Positions 14,704-22,026 of a stretch of 31,955 bases of DNA are shown here, piece after piece (position 1 is the stretch's first letter; the number at the start of each line of letters is the position of its first letter). Made by a program: the position numbers and the translations under genes. The notes beneath the pieces were generated by a model. It made no database searches. It saw only the letters and a program-made list of their open reading frames with translations, and was not told the DNA's origin. Origin of the DNA: Tectiglobus sp965223355 (GTDB taxonomy: Bacteria > Pseudomonadota > Alphaproteobacteria > Rhizobiales > Hyphomicrobiaceae). The stretch spans positions 1-31,955 of the forward strand of contig CBDCWE010000002.1 in the NCBI GenBank assembly GCA_965223355.1, in the 5' to 3' direction.

Positions 14704-15192
14704 ATGACCAAGCTCACGTTCCGAAGTATCGACCTTGATAAGCACTCCAAGGAATGCGTTCGATTTCGCCGCGATTCATTTGCTTGCAGCTTCACGGATG
14801 GGGCGGAGCGCTTCGCGGCAGAGTACGGAGAAGACGGCGGCGGTTACTTGCACTGGCTCGACGCGCAAATTCAGGAATTTCCGCAGGGATGCGTACACGT
14901 ATGGTCTGATGATAAACTTGTTGGCCAAATCGATAGTCGATTGCGCGACGACGGAAGCGGCAAGGTGAACCTCTTCTACCTGTTGCCTGAGCTGCGAGGT
15001 CAAGGATTAGGACGTCGGTTGAATGACTACGTCGTCGGCACATTTCGAGATGTGGGCACCACGAGGTTGCAACTCAACTGCACGATCGAGAATGAGAGAG
15101 CGGTGCGGCTCTATCAAGCGTGCGGCTGGCAGGGTGTAGGTCCTCGACCTGATCATCCAAATGTGCACACGTTCGAACTTCTCATCAGCTAA
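14704..15192 (+). CDS. GNAT family N-acetyltransferase
   Basis: A 162-residue acetyltransferase using acetyl-CoA; substrate unknown. Motif A is LLPELRGQGLGRRL (acetyl-CoA pyrophosphate loop) and motif B is ENERAVRLYQACGW. The N-terminal half has the usual strand-helix order with VWSDDKLVGQIDSRL. The ATG at 14704 was chosen because it lies just after the upstream stop; the frame before it overlaps the DUF4440 gene. With the AlkA-like and DUF4440 genes it makes an accessory cluster around the mini-Tn3. Confidence 0.85.
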   Translation: MTKLTFRSIDLDKHSKECVRFRRDSFACSFTDGAERFAAEYGEDGGGYLHWLDAQIQEFPQGCVHVWSDDKLVGQIDSRLRDDGSGKVNLFYLLPELRGQGLGRRLNDYVVGTFRDVGTTRLQLNCTIENERAVRLYQACGWQGVGPRPDHPNVHTFELLIS

Positions 15193-15196
15193 GCTA

Positions 15197-15213
15197 TGTT
15201 ACAAAATGGGGTA
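15197..15213 (+). repeat. 17-bp direct repeat, left copy (candidate recombination site)
   Basis: TGTTACAAAATGGGGTA, identical to 16711-16727; bases on both sides differ. The two copies bracket the peptide/radical-SAM cassette, and a tyrosine recombinase follows the right copy. This is what an attL/attR or cassette-exchange pair would look like. Confidence 0.7.
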
Positions 15214-15423
15214 GCGCCGAACGCATCTGACGGATGTTACAGTTCCGGAGTTCTGTTTCACATTTGGCGGCCGAGTGTATTGAGATGGTGTTCGCCTGCG
15301 CCGTCTGCGGTCACCGCCATGCCGCGGCGGCAAGCCGGATAGATGGTCGTCGGAGCACGGAGTTTACACTTTTGTGCGCCCATGCAACCATGTGTGGCCT
15401 CTCAACATATATGGAGGATTACA

Positions 15424-15588
15424 ATGTCTACTGAAACCAAGGAGCGCAAAATGCGATCATCGAGACAAGTCCAAAAGATCCGGAAAATTCTCATGGATCA
15501 AGGGATCGATGAGAAGACAGCTTTAGCGACAGCTATGCGAACCGAGGACAATGGCGCCATCGGATGCTGCAACGGCGTCGAAGAATAG
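15424..15588 (+). CDS. Putative RiPP precursor peptide
   Basis: A 54-residue peptide with a strong Shine-Dalgarno (GGAGG seven bases before the ATG at 15424). The first 40 residues are charged and helical, as in leader peptides; the C-terminal section GAIGCCNGVEE carries a Cys-Cys pair and two glycines, a likely modification site. A radical SAM enzyme gene follows 77 bases later, so the peptide is probably its substrate. I do not recognise the family. The alternative is a small regulatory protein, but the order small Cys peptide then radical SAM enzyme favours a precursor. Confidence 0.6.
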   Translation: MSTETKERKMRSSRQVQKIRKILMDQGIDEKTALATAMRTEDNGAIGCCNGVEE

Positions 15589-15599
15589 CAATCAATCTC

Positions 15600-15633
15600 G
15601 CACGCGGTGCGCTTCACTTGGTGCGCCGCGTGC
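15600..15633 (+). other. Hairpin between peptide and radical SAM genes
   Basis: 15600-15612 pairs with 15621-15633 (13 bp with one wobble and one mismatch, eight-base loop). It has no T-run. A partial block here would give more peptide than enzyme, as is common in RiPP operons. Confidence 0.55.
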
Positions 15634-15665
15634 ACACTGCGCACGACATAGATTAAGGACATACA

Positions 15666-16694
15666 ATGAGCATCGTTAATTTAAGTAATACCGGCGATGA
15701 GTTCAAAAAAAGCTACATCAGAGCATCAAGCGAACAATTTCTCTACTTGACGATACTGCCGACCGAACGGTGCAACTTCAGATGCAAATATTGCTATGAA
15801 GACTTTAAGATCGGAAAAATGCCTTCTTCGGTCGTCAACGGCGTCACGGCATTCCTTGAAAACACTCTGCCCAACATTTCCAATATTTCTGTATCATGGT
15901 TCGGTGGCGAACCCACTCTCAATATACCAGCCGTCTCGGCAATTTCGAATGTCATAAAAGAGCGATCAGATGCCGACGATTCATTCGTGTATAGCGGCCA
16001 TATGACAACGAATGGATATCTTCTCGACCGAGCCATGTTTGATGAGCTGATAGGCCTTGGCATTACACGATTCCAAATAACTCTAGATGGCGATGAGCAA
16101 GCTCACGACCAAACCCGCGTCATGGCTAGCGGGCGCGGGTCATTTGAACGGATATGGAACAATTTACTCTCTTACACAGAGTCCCCAGACGATTTTGAGA
16201 TCAATCTGCGCATTCATATTTCACGGCACAACGTCGAATCCGTAGAACGCTTGTCAAAAATGCTGAAGCGACATCTCCTGATAGACGATCGTTTCAAGGT
16301 CAATTTCGAGAAGATAAAGTTCCTTGGTGATGGCGTGGCCACAAGCAATCCGAAGGATCACATACCCGAAAACGGAGACGAGCGTGTCGATGCACTCCTC
16401 GAAGAATTCAACGGAATGCTATCGAACACCATCTTGGATGTTCGGAATGGCAATCCGTATATTTGTTACGCCTCTATGCCTCGCCAACTATTGATCCGAG
16501 CGGACGGGCGGATAGGAAAATGCACCGTGATGCTTAACGATGCTCGCAACGATTTAGGCCGAATACACGAAGATGGATCGTTAGAGATAGCCGGAGAGAA
16601 AATCGACTTGTGGACAAGAGGTTTCGATTCATTGGACATGGACGAGCTTCGATGCCCGGCAATACGAATCCCAGCCCTAAGCCCAGCAAATTAA
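15666..16694 (+). CDS. Radical SAM peptide maturase, SPASM-like domain cut short
   Basis: A 342-residue radical SAM enzyme. The [4Fe-4S]-SAM motif CNFRCKYC is at residues 36-43, WFGGEPT (79-84) is the SAM-binding GGE element, and MTTNGYLL and ITLDGDEQAHD are the next conserved strands. The C-terminal part starts a SPASM domain (C267, C286, C330; RADGRIGKC, LGRIHEDGSLE) but ends at RCPAIRIP, where relatives continue with a C-x-G-G-C cluster. The auxiliary cluster ligands are therefore incomplete. The stop lies 17 bases before the right 17-bp repeat, so the 3' end may have been lost in recombination. AAGGA precedes the ATG. Confidence 0.85.
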   Translation: MSIVNLSNTGDEFKKSYIRASSEQFLYLTILPTERCNFRCKYCYEDFKIGKMPSSVVNGVTAFLENTLPNISNISVSWFGGEPTLNIPAVSAISNVIKERSDADDSFVYSGHMTTNGYLLDRAMFDELIGLGITRFQITLDGDEQAHDQTRVMASGRGSFERIWNNLLSYTESPDDFEINLRIHISRHNVESVERLSKMLKRHLLIDDRFKVNFEKIKFLGDGVATSNPKDHIPENGDERVDALLEEFNGMLSNTILDVRNGNPYICYASMPRQLLIRADGRIGKCTVMLNDARNDLGRIHEDGSLEIAGEKIDLWTRGFDSLDMDELRCPAIRIPALSPAN

Positions 16695-16710
16695 GACTAT
16701 GGCATCCCCC

Positions 16711-16727
16711 TGTTACAAAATGGGGTA
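16711..16727 (+). repeat. 17-bp direct repeat, right copy
   Basis: Identical to 15197-15213, 1,514 bp apart, 90 bp before the tyrosine recombinase start codon. Confidence 0.7.
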
Positions 16728-16816
16728 AAGTGTTTCAGAATCTGCATTGAGCGAGATCTGACCCGGCACGGTTCCTGCAAATTTTGATACATTTCCTCAT
16801 GAGAAGTGTATCAGCG

Positions 16817-17416
16817 ATGACCGAGACCATTGACCTCTTCACCAACAACGGCCTCCGTAAGTATCTGACACCTGATGAGCGGCGAGACTTCATCAAGGCC
16901 GCCAAGGCGCATCGGGACACGAAGGCACGCACTTTCTGCCTCACGCTCGCCTACACCGGCTGCCGAATTTCCGAAGCGTTGGAGTTAAACTACAAACGCG
17001 TCGACCTCGATGCAGGGCAACTCGTCTTTCGGTCTCTCAAAAAGAGAGATGGCAAAGTTCATCATCGCGCCGTGCCTGTGCCGCCGGAGCATCTCGACGC
17101 CTTGAATTTGGTGCATGACGTTAGCGCTATAAAACGGCGGGGGCGGAAAACAACGGAACGGCTGTGGCCGTTTGCCCGGATGACCGGTTGGCGGCGGGTC
17201 AGTGAAGTCATGGAGGCCGCCGACATCAGCGGTGCGCATGCCTCACCAAAAGGACTTCGACATGCCTTTGGCGTCCATGCCTTGGTGAAGGACATCCCGC
17301 TGCCGCTGCTACAGCGGTGGATGGGTCACGCGAACCTCGAAACCACGTCCATTTATTTGCAGGTCATCGGAAACGAGGAACGCGGCTTCGCGAGCCGACT
17401 TTGGGAAGACGTGTGA
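16817..17416 (+). CDS. Tyrosine recombinase (integrase family)
   Basis: A 199-residue site-specific recombinase consisting of little more than the catalytic domain. The active site is visible: R50 (TGCRISEAL), K75/K76 in the beta-hairpin, R148 in PKGLRHAFG where the usual His three residues earlier is Lys145, H171 (WMGHANLETT) and the nucleophile Y180. The PKGLRH form occurs in many short integrases of proteobacterial plasmids and transposons. I chose the ATG at 16817, which starts at the family's TIDLFT segment; an ATG at 16799 is also possible. The nearby 17-bp repeats are its likely targets. A ParDE pair follows in the opposite direction. Confidence 0.88.
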   Translation: MTETIDLFTNNGLRKYLTPDERRDFIKAAKAHRDTKARTFCLTLAYTGCRISEALELNYKRVDLDAGQLVFRSLKKRDGKVHHRAVPVPPEHLDALNLVHDVSAIKRRGRKTTERLWPFARMTGWRRVSEVMEAADISGAHASPKGLRHAFGVHALVKDIPLPLLQRWMGHANLETTSIYLQVIGNEERGFASRLWEDV

Positions 17417-17458
17417 ACTCCGGTGCGCGGAGTCAGCCACCTGACTTCTTGTTCCGGA

Positions 17459-17776
17459 TTATTGGCGCGTGGGCGGCGCGTCGAAATCTATGGCCGCCGT
17501 ATCGCGTGCGCCATGAAGAACGCGCAAGACGGTCATCGTGGTATCATCTTGGCGAAAATAGATGCAGTAGCTGCCGTGGATGGTCATGCGCAAATGCCGC
17601 GCGATTGCGTCACGCGCAACGCCGCCGTGTCCGGCATCGGCAGTGCGCTGCATCTGATCAACGAGTTCGTGGACGAAAGTCGCCGCACGGGACGGATTAT
17701 CGGCGGCGATGTAATCGAAAATATCGGATAGATCGTCACGAGCGAGCGGCGCTATGATTAGGGTTTTAGGTTTAAT
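17459..17776 (-). CDS. parE: ParE-like toxin with no canonical start codon
   Basis: RelE/ParE superfamily toxin partner of the ParD gene just upstream; ParE toxins of this family typically inhibit gyrase. The frame reads LIIAPLARDDLSDIFDYIAAD, then a C-terminal YCIYFRQDD and VLRVLHGARD, with the normal length of about 105 residues. There is no ATG, GTG or TTG before the family start: the codon at the expected place is ATT (17774-17776), overlapping the end of parD by 19 bases. Translation may start at ATT, coupled to parD, or the toxin may be off. The first in-frame ATG (17653) would remove about a third of the protein. Confidence 0.7.
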   Translation of the reverse strand: MKPKTLIIAPLARDDLSDIFDYIAADNPSRAATFVHELVDQMQRTADAGHGGVARDAIARHLRMTIHGSYCIYFRQDDTTMTVLRVLHGARDTAAIDFDAPPTRQ

Positions 17777-18036
17777 CGCTCGCGCCCTCGCTTAATGATG
17801 TCGTCGGCAAAAGCTTTTGGATCAGTGATCTCGATGCCTTCTCCGGCGGCAATTTGGGCATCTGCAGCGGCGATGTCTTCACGAAGCGCCTTCATCTTGG
17901 CTTCGTGGTCTTCAAGCAAGCGCAAACCGGCACGGACAACTTCGGATTGGTTGTCGTAACGGCCATCGGCGATTTGGGCTTCAATGAAACCCTCAAAGTG
18001 CTCGCCAAGCGAAAATGTCTTACGTCCAGTTGTCAT
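17758..18036 (-). CDS. parD: ParD-like antitoxin
   Basis: A 92-residue antitoxin: an N-terminal ribbon-helix-helix (FSLGEHFEGFIEAQIADGRYDNQSEVVRAGLRLL region) binds DNA, and the C-terminal helix wraps the ParE toxin. It belongs to the ParD group with the SEVVRAGLRLLE signature. The ATG at 18036 was chosen; farther upstream the frame crosses the promoter. That promoter puts the transcription start at or next to the ATG, so the mRNA may be leaderless. Gene order antitoxin then toxin, with overlap, is usual. Confidence 0.9.
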   Translation of the reverse strand: MTTGRKTFSLGEHFEGFIEAQIADGRYDNQSEVVRAGLRLLEDHEAKMKALREDIAAADAQIAAGEGIEITDPKAFADDIIKRGRERLNLKP

Positions 18037-18042
18037 ACTTAC

Positions 18043-18071
18043 ATCATAACAAATATTCAGATCATGTTCAA
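18043..18071 (-). promoter_or_regulatory. parDE promoter
   Basis: On the minus strand TTGAAC (18066-18071), a 17-bp spacer and TATGAT (18043-18048), six bases before the parD ATG. A close match to a sigma-70 promoter. Confidence 0.75.
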
Positions 18072-18307
18072 ATGCTCTTCGCAGGACGGAACACACCAGT
18101 CCATGTGGGTGTACCTCATCGGAACCACGCCATTGGTGGTCATTCGGCGCTCGCGAACCACTCAAACAGGACGGCAATCATCACACCACTTTAATTGGAC
18201 TGCGGAGATGGTGCCGTGAAACGGAATTTCTGTTCCGTTGCTACTCAACCCCCAATATCAACGTCCTCCCACCAGCCAATCAATGGCGAGGCGATACGAA
18301 GCTCGAT

Positions 18308-18346
18308 GGGGTCACTCCATAGAACGGAAAAAATCGTACGCTAAGC
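18308..18346 (+). repeat. Left 39-bp inverted repeat of the mer transposon
   Basis: Starts GGGGTCACTCCATAG and ends ACGCTAAGC; exact reverse complement of 24940-24978. The ACGCTAAG inner end is typical of Tn3-family tips. Confidence 0.95.
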
Positions 18347-18348
18347 GA

Positions 18349-18765
18349 CTACAGTCGGCCGTAAAGCGTTTCGACAATCGGACACTCTGGAACGTTTCCA
18401 CGGGAACACTGCCCGGCTAGGTCTTTTAGGGCACGTTCCAACTTCCTTAAATCGGCAAGTTTTGCCCGCACTTGTTTCAGATGATTGAGCGTTAGTGCAT
18501 GCACTTCCGCGCAAGTCAGTTCGCCGCCGTCGATCAATGTGAGAAGATCACGCACTTCATTGAGGCTGAAGCCAAGGTCGCGACTGCGTTTGATGAATGC
18601 CAAGCGATTGAGCTGCGCCGAATCGTAAATCCGTCTACCGGCCTCGCTGCGGGCTGGCTTCGGCATAACGCCAATGCGTTCATAGTAGCGGATCGTCTCG
18701 ATGTGGACGCCGGTCTGCTTCGAGAGGTCACCGATACTGATTTCACGCGCTCCCAACTTTGTCAT
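18349..18765 (-). CDS. merR: MerR, mercury-responsive regulator
   Basis: Represses the mer operon and turns it on when Hg(II) binds, by untwisting the promoter. About 138 residues: winged helix-turn-helix (ISIGDLSKQTGVHIETIRYYE), a dimer coiled coil, and the three Hg ligands C85, C120 and C128, in the C-S-R-G-N-V-P-E-C-P motif typical of MerR. The start is uncertain: ATG 18765 is used here, but a TTG at 18780 with AGGAG nine bases upstream, or a TTG at 18756 with AAGGAG, have better ribosome sites. It is divergent from merT; both promoters share the 18787-18817 region. Its stop is almost in the left transposon repeat. Confidence 0.95.
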   Translation of the reverse strand: MTKLGAREISIGDLSKQTGVHIETIRYYERIGVMPKPARSEAGRRIYDSAQLNRLAFIKRSRDLGFSLNEVRDLLTLIDGGELTCAEVHALTLNHLKQVRAKLADLRKLERALKDLAGQCSRGNVPECPIVETLYGRL

Positions 18766-18786
18766 CTCCTTGCGATTCAAATGTGC

Positions 18787-18817
18787 TTGCTCCTGTAGTC
18801 ACTACAGGTGTTAAGCT
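18787..18817 (+). promoter_or_regulatory. mer promoter/operator
   Basis: TTGCTC (18787-18792) and TAAGCT (18812-18817) are 19 bp apart, the overlong spacer of MerR-controlled promoters. The MerR site CCTGTAGTCACTACAGG (18792-18808), a dyad with 8-bp arms, lies in the spacer. Confidence 0.9.
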
Positions 18818-18849
18818 ACCACTTAAACGTGTCGAACGGGAGAAAAATC

Positions 18850-19248
18850 GTGAGCGATATGCAGGAAGTCACACTACAAACCGCGGAAGCGCCGGAACAG
18901 CGTTCGCGCGGCGAGGGGTGGCTTGCGGCAGGAGCGGTTGCCGGAGCGTTGATCGCTTCAAGCTGCTGCATCTTACCTCTCGCACTCGTGATGACAGGGG
19001 TCAGTGGCGCTTGGATTGCCAATCTCACAGCGCTCGAGCCGTATAAGCCGTATTTTCTGATTGCAACCGCCGTCGTCATCGGCCTCGGCTTCTGGCACGT
19101 CTATTTTCGCCGGCAGGTCGCCTGTGCCGATGGCACTTACTGTGCGCGACCGAGTTCCAAGTGGCTGACCAAGACGGCGCTGTGGACAGGGACGCTTCTC
19201 GCGGCGCTCTCTGCGACCATCAACACTTGGGCACCCTGGTTTTACTAA
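18850..19248 (+). CDS. merT: MerT, mercuric ion transporter
   Basis: Inner-membrane protein that carries Hg(II) into the cytoplasm for MerA. 132 residues, three membrane helices. The vicinal pair C39-C40 (SSCCILPLA) is in the first helix and C92/C98 (ACADGTYC) in the cytoplasmic loop, six residues apart as in known MerT. I chose the GTG at 18850 because GGGAG lies seven bases upstream; an ATG three codons later is possible. First gene after the MerR-controlled promoter. Confidence 0.95.
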   Translation: MSDMQEVTLQTAEAPEQRSRGEGWLAAGAVAGALIASSCCILPLALVMTGVSGAWIANLTALEPYKPYFLIATAVVIGLGFWHVYFRRQVACADGTYCARPSSKWLTKTALWTGTLLAALSATINTWAPWFY

Positions 19249-19273
19249 CAAGCGAGCGAACGGAGATAACGTC

Positions 19274-19624
19274 ATGAAGAAGCTCTTCACCCTCGTCGCA
19301 GGCCTTGCCGTCTTCGGACTGGCGGCGCTGATGTCGCTAGGACTGACGACACCTGCTCCAGCCGGCAATGAAGCCGCCCAAGTCGCGACAAATACGAAAA
19401 CTGTGACTTTCAAGATCGCCAACATGACGTGCGCGGCCTGCCCGATCACGGTTCGCGCCGCCATGCAGGGCGTCAAGGGCGTCGCCTCGGTCAAAGTTGA
19501 TTTCGCGACCAAGACAGCACTGGTTGTCTTTGATCCGGGCATGGCGACCATTGATGCGATCGCGGCTGCGTCAACCAATGCCGGGTACCCCGCAACAGCG
19601 CAAGAACCGGCCAAGGGCAGCTAA
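19274..19624 (+). CDS. merP: MerP, periplasmic mercury-binding protein
   Basis: Periplasmic Hg(II) scavenger that hands the ion to MerT. 116 residues: a signal peptide (MKKLFTLVAGLAVFGLAALM, cleaved near residue 30) and one HMA domain with the metal site MTCAACP (C53, C56). The mature domain is about 75-85 residues with the usual beta-alpha-beta-beta-alpha-beta pattern. merF starts four bases after its stop. Confidence 0.95.
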   Translation: MKKLFTLVAGLAVFGLAALMSLGLTTPAPAGNEAAQVATNTKTVTFKIANMTCAACPITVRAAMQGVKGVASVKVDFATKTALVVFDPGMATIDAIAAASTNAGYPATAQEPAKGS

Positions 19625-19628
19625 GTCC

Positions 19629-19844
19629 ATGACAGAGAATTCGCTGCTGAAGCTCGGCATCCTAGGAACGGTCATCGCTGCATTGTGCTGCTTCACGCCG
19701 ATCATTGTCATTTTGCTGGGCGTGGTTGGGCTATCGGCGCTTACAGGCTACCTCGACTACGTGCTGATGCCGGCTCTGGCGGTTTTCGTTTTGATCACGA
19801 TCTATGCGCTGTGGCGCCGACAAGCGCGCTCAAGCACGCAATGA
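19629..19844 (+). CDS. merF: MerF, mercuric ion transporter lacking the second Cys pair
   Basis: A 71-residue two-helix Hg(II) transporter. The first helix carries the vicinal pair C20-C21 (ALCCFTPIIVILLGVVG), and the loop GLSALTGYLDYVLMPAL is the MerF signature. Known MerF proteins are about 80 residues and end with a second Cys pair in a C-C-x-P-K motif; here the protein ends in RRQARSSTQ without it. Notably the next gene, merA, begins MSDCCAPK, a very similar motif. MerF may still bind Hg with the first pair and pass it to MerA directly. Confidence 0.92.
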   Translation: MTENSLLKLGILGTVIAALCCFTPIIVILLGVVGLSALTGYLDYVLMPALAVFVLITIYALWRRQARSSTQ

Positions 19845-19855
19845 GGGAGCATTCA

Positions 19856-21283
19856 ATGTCAGATTGTTGCGCGCCCAAAAATGGCAATGGCCGCTACGAC
19901 GTCGCTGTCATTGGTGCCGGATCAGCCGGATTTTCTGCGGCCATTACGGCAGCAGGCGAAGGCGCGCAGGTCGCATTGATCGGTCACGGCACGATTGGTG
20001 GAACGTGCGTCAATGTCGGATGCGTGCCCTCCAAGACCATGATCCGTGCGGCGGAAGCGCTGCATGGTGCGCGCGCCGCCCACCGGTTTGCCGGAATTAC
20101 CGGCACAGCAGAGATAACCGACTGGCGTCGCGTGATTGCCGACAAGGACGACCTTGTCGCGACCATGAGGCAGAAAAAGTACATCGACCTTTTGCCCGAA
20201 TACAACTCGGTCGCTTATCTCGAAGGGGCCGCAAGATTGACAAGCGACGGCGTGGCAATGAACGGCACGAGGATCCCAGTCGCCAAGACAATCATCGCGA
20301 CGGGCTCCGAGCCCAGCCTGCCGCGCATCCCCGGTGCCGAGAGCGTGCGCTATTTGACCAGCACGACGGCACTCGAACTCAACGAGTTGCCGCGATCCTT
20401 GATGGTCATCGGCGGCGGTTACATCGGTTGTGAACTGGCTCAGATGTTTGCGCGCGCCGGGACGAAAGTCACGATCGTCACGCGTTCGAGACTCCTGCCG
20501 GAAGCGGAACCGGAAATCTCGGAAGCATTGACGGGTTATTTCCGTGACGAGGACATAACGGTACTGACAGGCCTTTCATACAAAAAGATCGGCCACTCGG
20601 ATGGTGAGGTGGTGCTTGCAATCGAAAAGGGCGGGCGTGGTCAGACGGTTACTGCGGAGCATGTTCTCTTCACGACCGGGCGAACTCCCAATACCGAGGG
20701 GCTGGGTCTGCAAGAAGTCGGTATCGCCCTCACCGAACGGGGCGGCATTAAAGTTGATGATCGCATGCGCACCAGCAGGCCTGGCGTTTATGCGGCGGGT
20801 GACGTTACCGGACGTGACCAGTTCGTCTACATGGCGGCCTATGGTGCCAAGCTCGCCGCTCTCAATGCGATGAATGGCGACAGTCTTGTCTATGACAATT
20901 CGGCCATGCCGTGGGTCGTGTTCAGCGATCCGCAGGTAGCTGGCGTCGGTCTGTCCGAAGTGCAAGCTAAGGCCGCAGGTTTTAGAACGAAGACCTCCGT
21001 GGTTCCCCTTGATCAGGTGCCAAGGGCCGTGGCCGCAAGAGATACACGCGGTCTGATCAAGCTTATAGCCGATGCAGAGACCGACCGCTTGCTTGGCGGC
21101 CAAATCCTGGCGCCGGAGGGTGCCGACAGCATCCAGACATTGGCGCTCGCGCTCAAACATGCCATGACGGCACGTGATCTTGGGGACACGATTTTTCCGT
21201 ATCTGACGACTGTCGAAGGATTGAAGCTTGCCGCACAAAGCTTCGGCAAAGACGTCACGAAGCTCTCTTGCTGTGCGGGTTAG
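19856..21283 (+). CDS. merA: MerA, mercuric reductase without N-terminal HMA domain
   Basis: Flavoprotein disulfide reductase that reduces Hg(II) to volatile Hg(0) with NADPH. 475 residues: FAD-binding VIGAGSAGFSAA (18-29), redox pair C51/C56 (GGTCVNVGCVPSK), NADPH site VIGGGYIGCELA, second FAD motif VYAAGDV, dimer domain, and the C-terminal Hg-capturing pair C472-C473 (KLSCCAG). The usual NmerA domain is absent; instead a short N-terminal MSDCCAPK tag offers a vicinal Cys pair. AGGGAG precedes the ATG at 19856. The stop overlaps the stop of tnpR by three bases, tail to tail. No merB, merC or merD is present, so resistance is to inorganic mercury. Confidence 0.97.
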   Translation: MSDCCAPKNGNGRYDVAVIGAGSAGFSAAITAAGEGAQVALIGHGTIGGTCVNVGCVPSKTMIRAAEALHGARAAHRFAGITGTAEITDWRRVIADKDDLVATMRQKKYIDLLPEYNSVAYLEGAARLTSDGVAMNGTRIPVAKTIIATGSEPSLPRIPGAESVRYLTSTTALELNELPRSLMVIGGGYIGCELAQMFARAGTKVTIVTRSRLLPEAEPEISEALTGYFRDEDITVLTGLSYKKIGHSDGEVVLAIEKGGRGQTVTAEHVLFTTGRTPNTEGLGLQEVGIALTERGGIKVDDRMRTSRPGVYAAGDVTGRDQFVYMAAYGAKLAALNAMNGDSLVYDNSAMPWVVFSDPQVAGVGLSEVQAKAAGFRTKTSVVPLDQVPRAVAARDTRGLIKLIADAETDRLLGGQILAPEGADSIQTLALALKHAMTARDLGDTIFPYLTTVEGLKLAAQSFGKDVTKLSCCAG

Positions 21284-21891
21284 CCATCGAGAACCTTTGA
21301 TCCGGCGTCGCGCAGCGAGCCGTCCGGTCCGACGTATCGGTATAGTGTTGTGCGCGCGATGCCTAGCTCTTCGCACAGCTCTGTGACACTGGTGTCCCGC
21401 TTGCTCATGGCAGCCTGAGCAAGCCGCACCTGGGCCTTGGTTAGCTCGAATTTCCGGCCACCTTTGCGACCTCGTGCCCGTGCTGCTGCCAAGCCGGCCA
21501 TCGTTCTTTCTCTGATCAGCTCGCGCTCAAACTCGGCCAAAGCAGCAAAAATACCGAATACCAGCTTGCCGCTGGCCGTCGTGGTATCTATGTCGGCTCC
21601 CTGTCCGCTGAGCACACGGAAGCCGATACCGGCGTCGGCCAGTTCCTGCACAGTCGTCACCAGATGCTTGAGGTTACGGCCGAGACGATCAAGCTTCCAG
21701 ACGACCAGCACATCGTCTTTGCGCAGTGTTTTCAAGCAGGCTTCTAGTCCAGACCGTTTATCGTTCTTGCCTGATGCCTGGTCCGTGTAGATGTGCTCCT
21801 CATTCACACCCGCTGTAATCAACGCATCCTTCTGAAGATCGAGAACCTGACTGCCGTCAGCCTTTGAAATGCGTGCATATCCGATCAGCAT
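21280..21891 (-). CDS. tnpR: TnpR serine resolvase
   Basis: A 203-residue resolvase that separates transposition cointegrates at the res site. Catalytic S9 lies in GYARIS, with the conserved WKLDRLGRNLKH and the GKLVFGIFAALAEFERELIRERT segment, and a C-terminal helix-turn-helix (SVTELCEELGIARTTLYRYV) for DNA binding. I chose the ATG at 21891 because MLIGYARIS is the normal family start. The upstream 135 bp shared with tnpA contain res. Confidence 0.95.
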   Translation of the reverse strand: MLIGYARISKADGSQVLDLQKDALITAGVNEEHIYTDQASGKNDKRSGLEACLKTLRKDDVLVVWKLDRLGRNLKHLVTTVQELADAGIGFRVLSGQGADIDTTTASGKLVFGIFAALAEFERELIRERTMAGLAAARARGRKGGRKFELTKAQVRLAQAAMSKRDTSVTELCEELGIARTTLYRYVGPDGSLRDAGSKVLDG

Positions 21892-22026
21892 GCCTGTTCC
21901 ACAAACGAACGTTTGAGCGACAGCCGAATTTGGGTCGTCCATCGCATGAAATTTTGTTCTTTATCCCGTACCATAATCTATGTGTATCATATGTTCCGTG
22001 ATTTTGAAATGGAATAGACAGCTAAC
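21892..22026. promoter_or_regulatory. Presumed res site and divergent tnpR/tnpA promoters
   Basis: AT-rich 135-bp gap between the divergent genes, the normal place for the three resolvase subsites and both promoters. I can see short imperfect dyads (for example around 21909-21920 and 21985-22000) but cannot assign subsites reliably. Confidence 0.6.

Noticed and set aside
15197..15213. Integron attC site
   Set aside because: No GTTRRRY/RYYYAAC core pair or attC-type folded site, and the recombinase lacks the IntI-specific insert; only the simple 17-bp repeat is supported.
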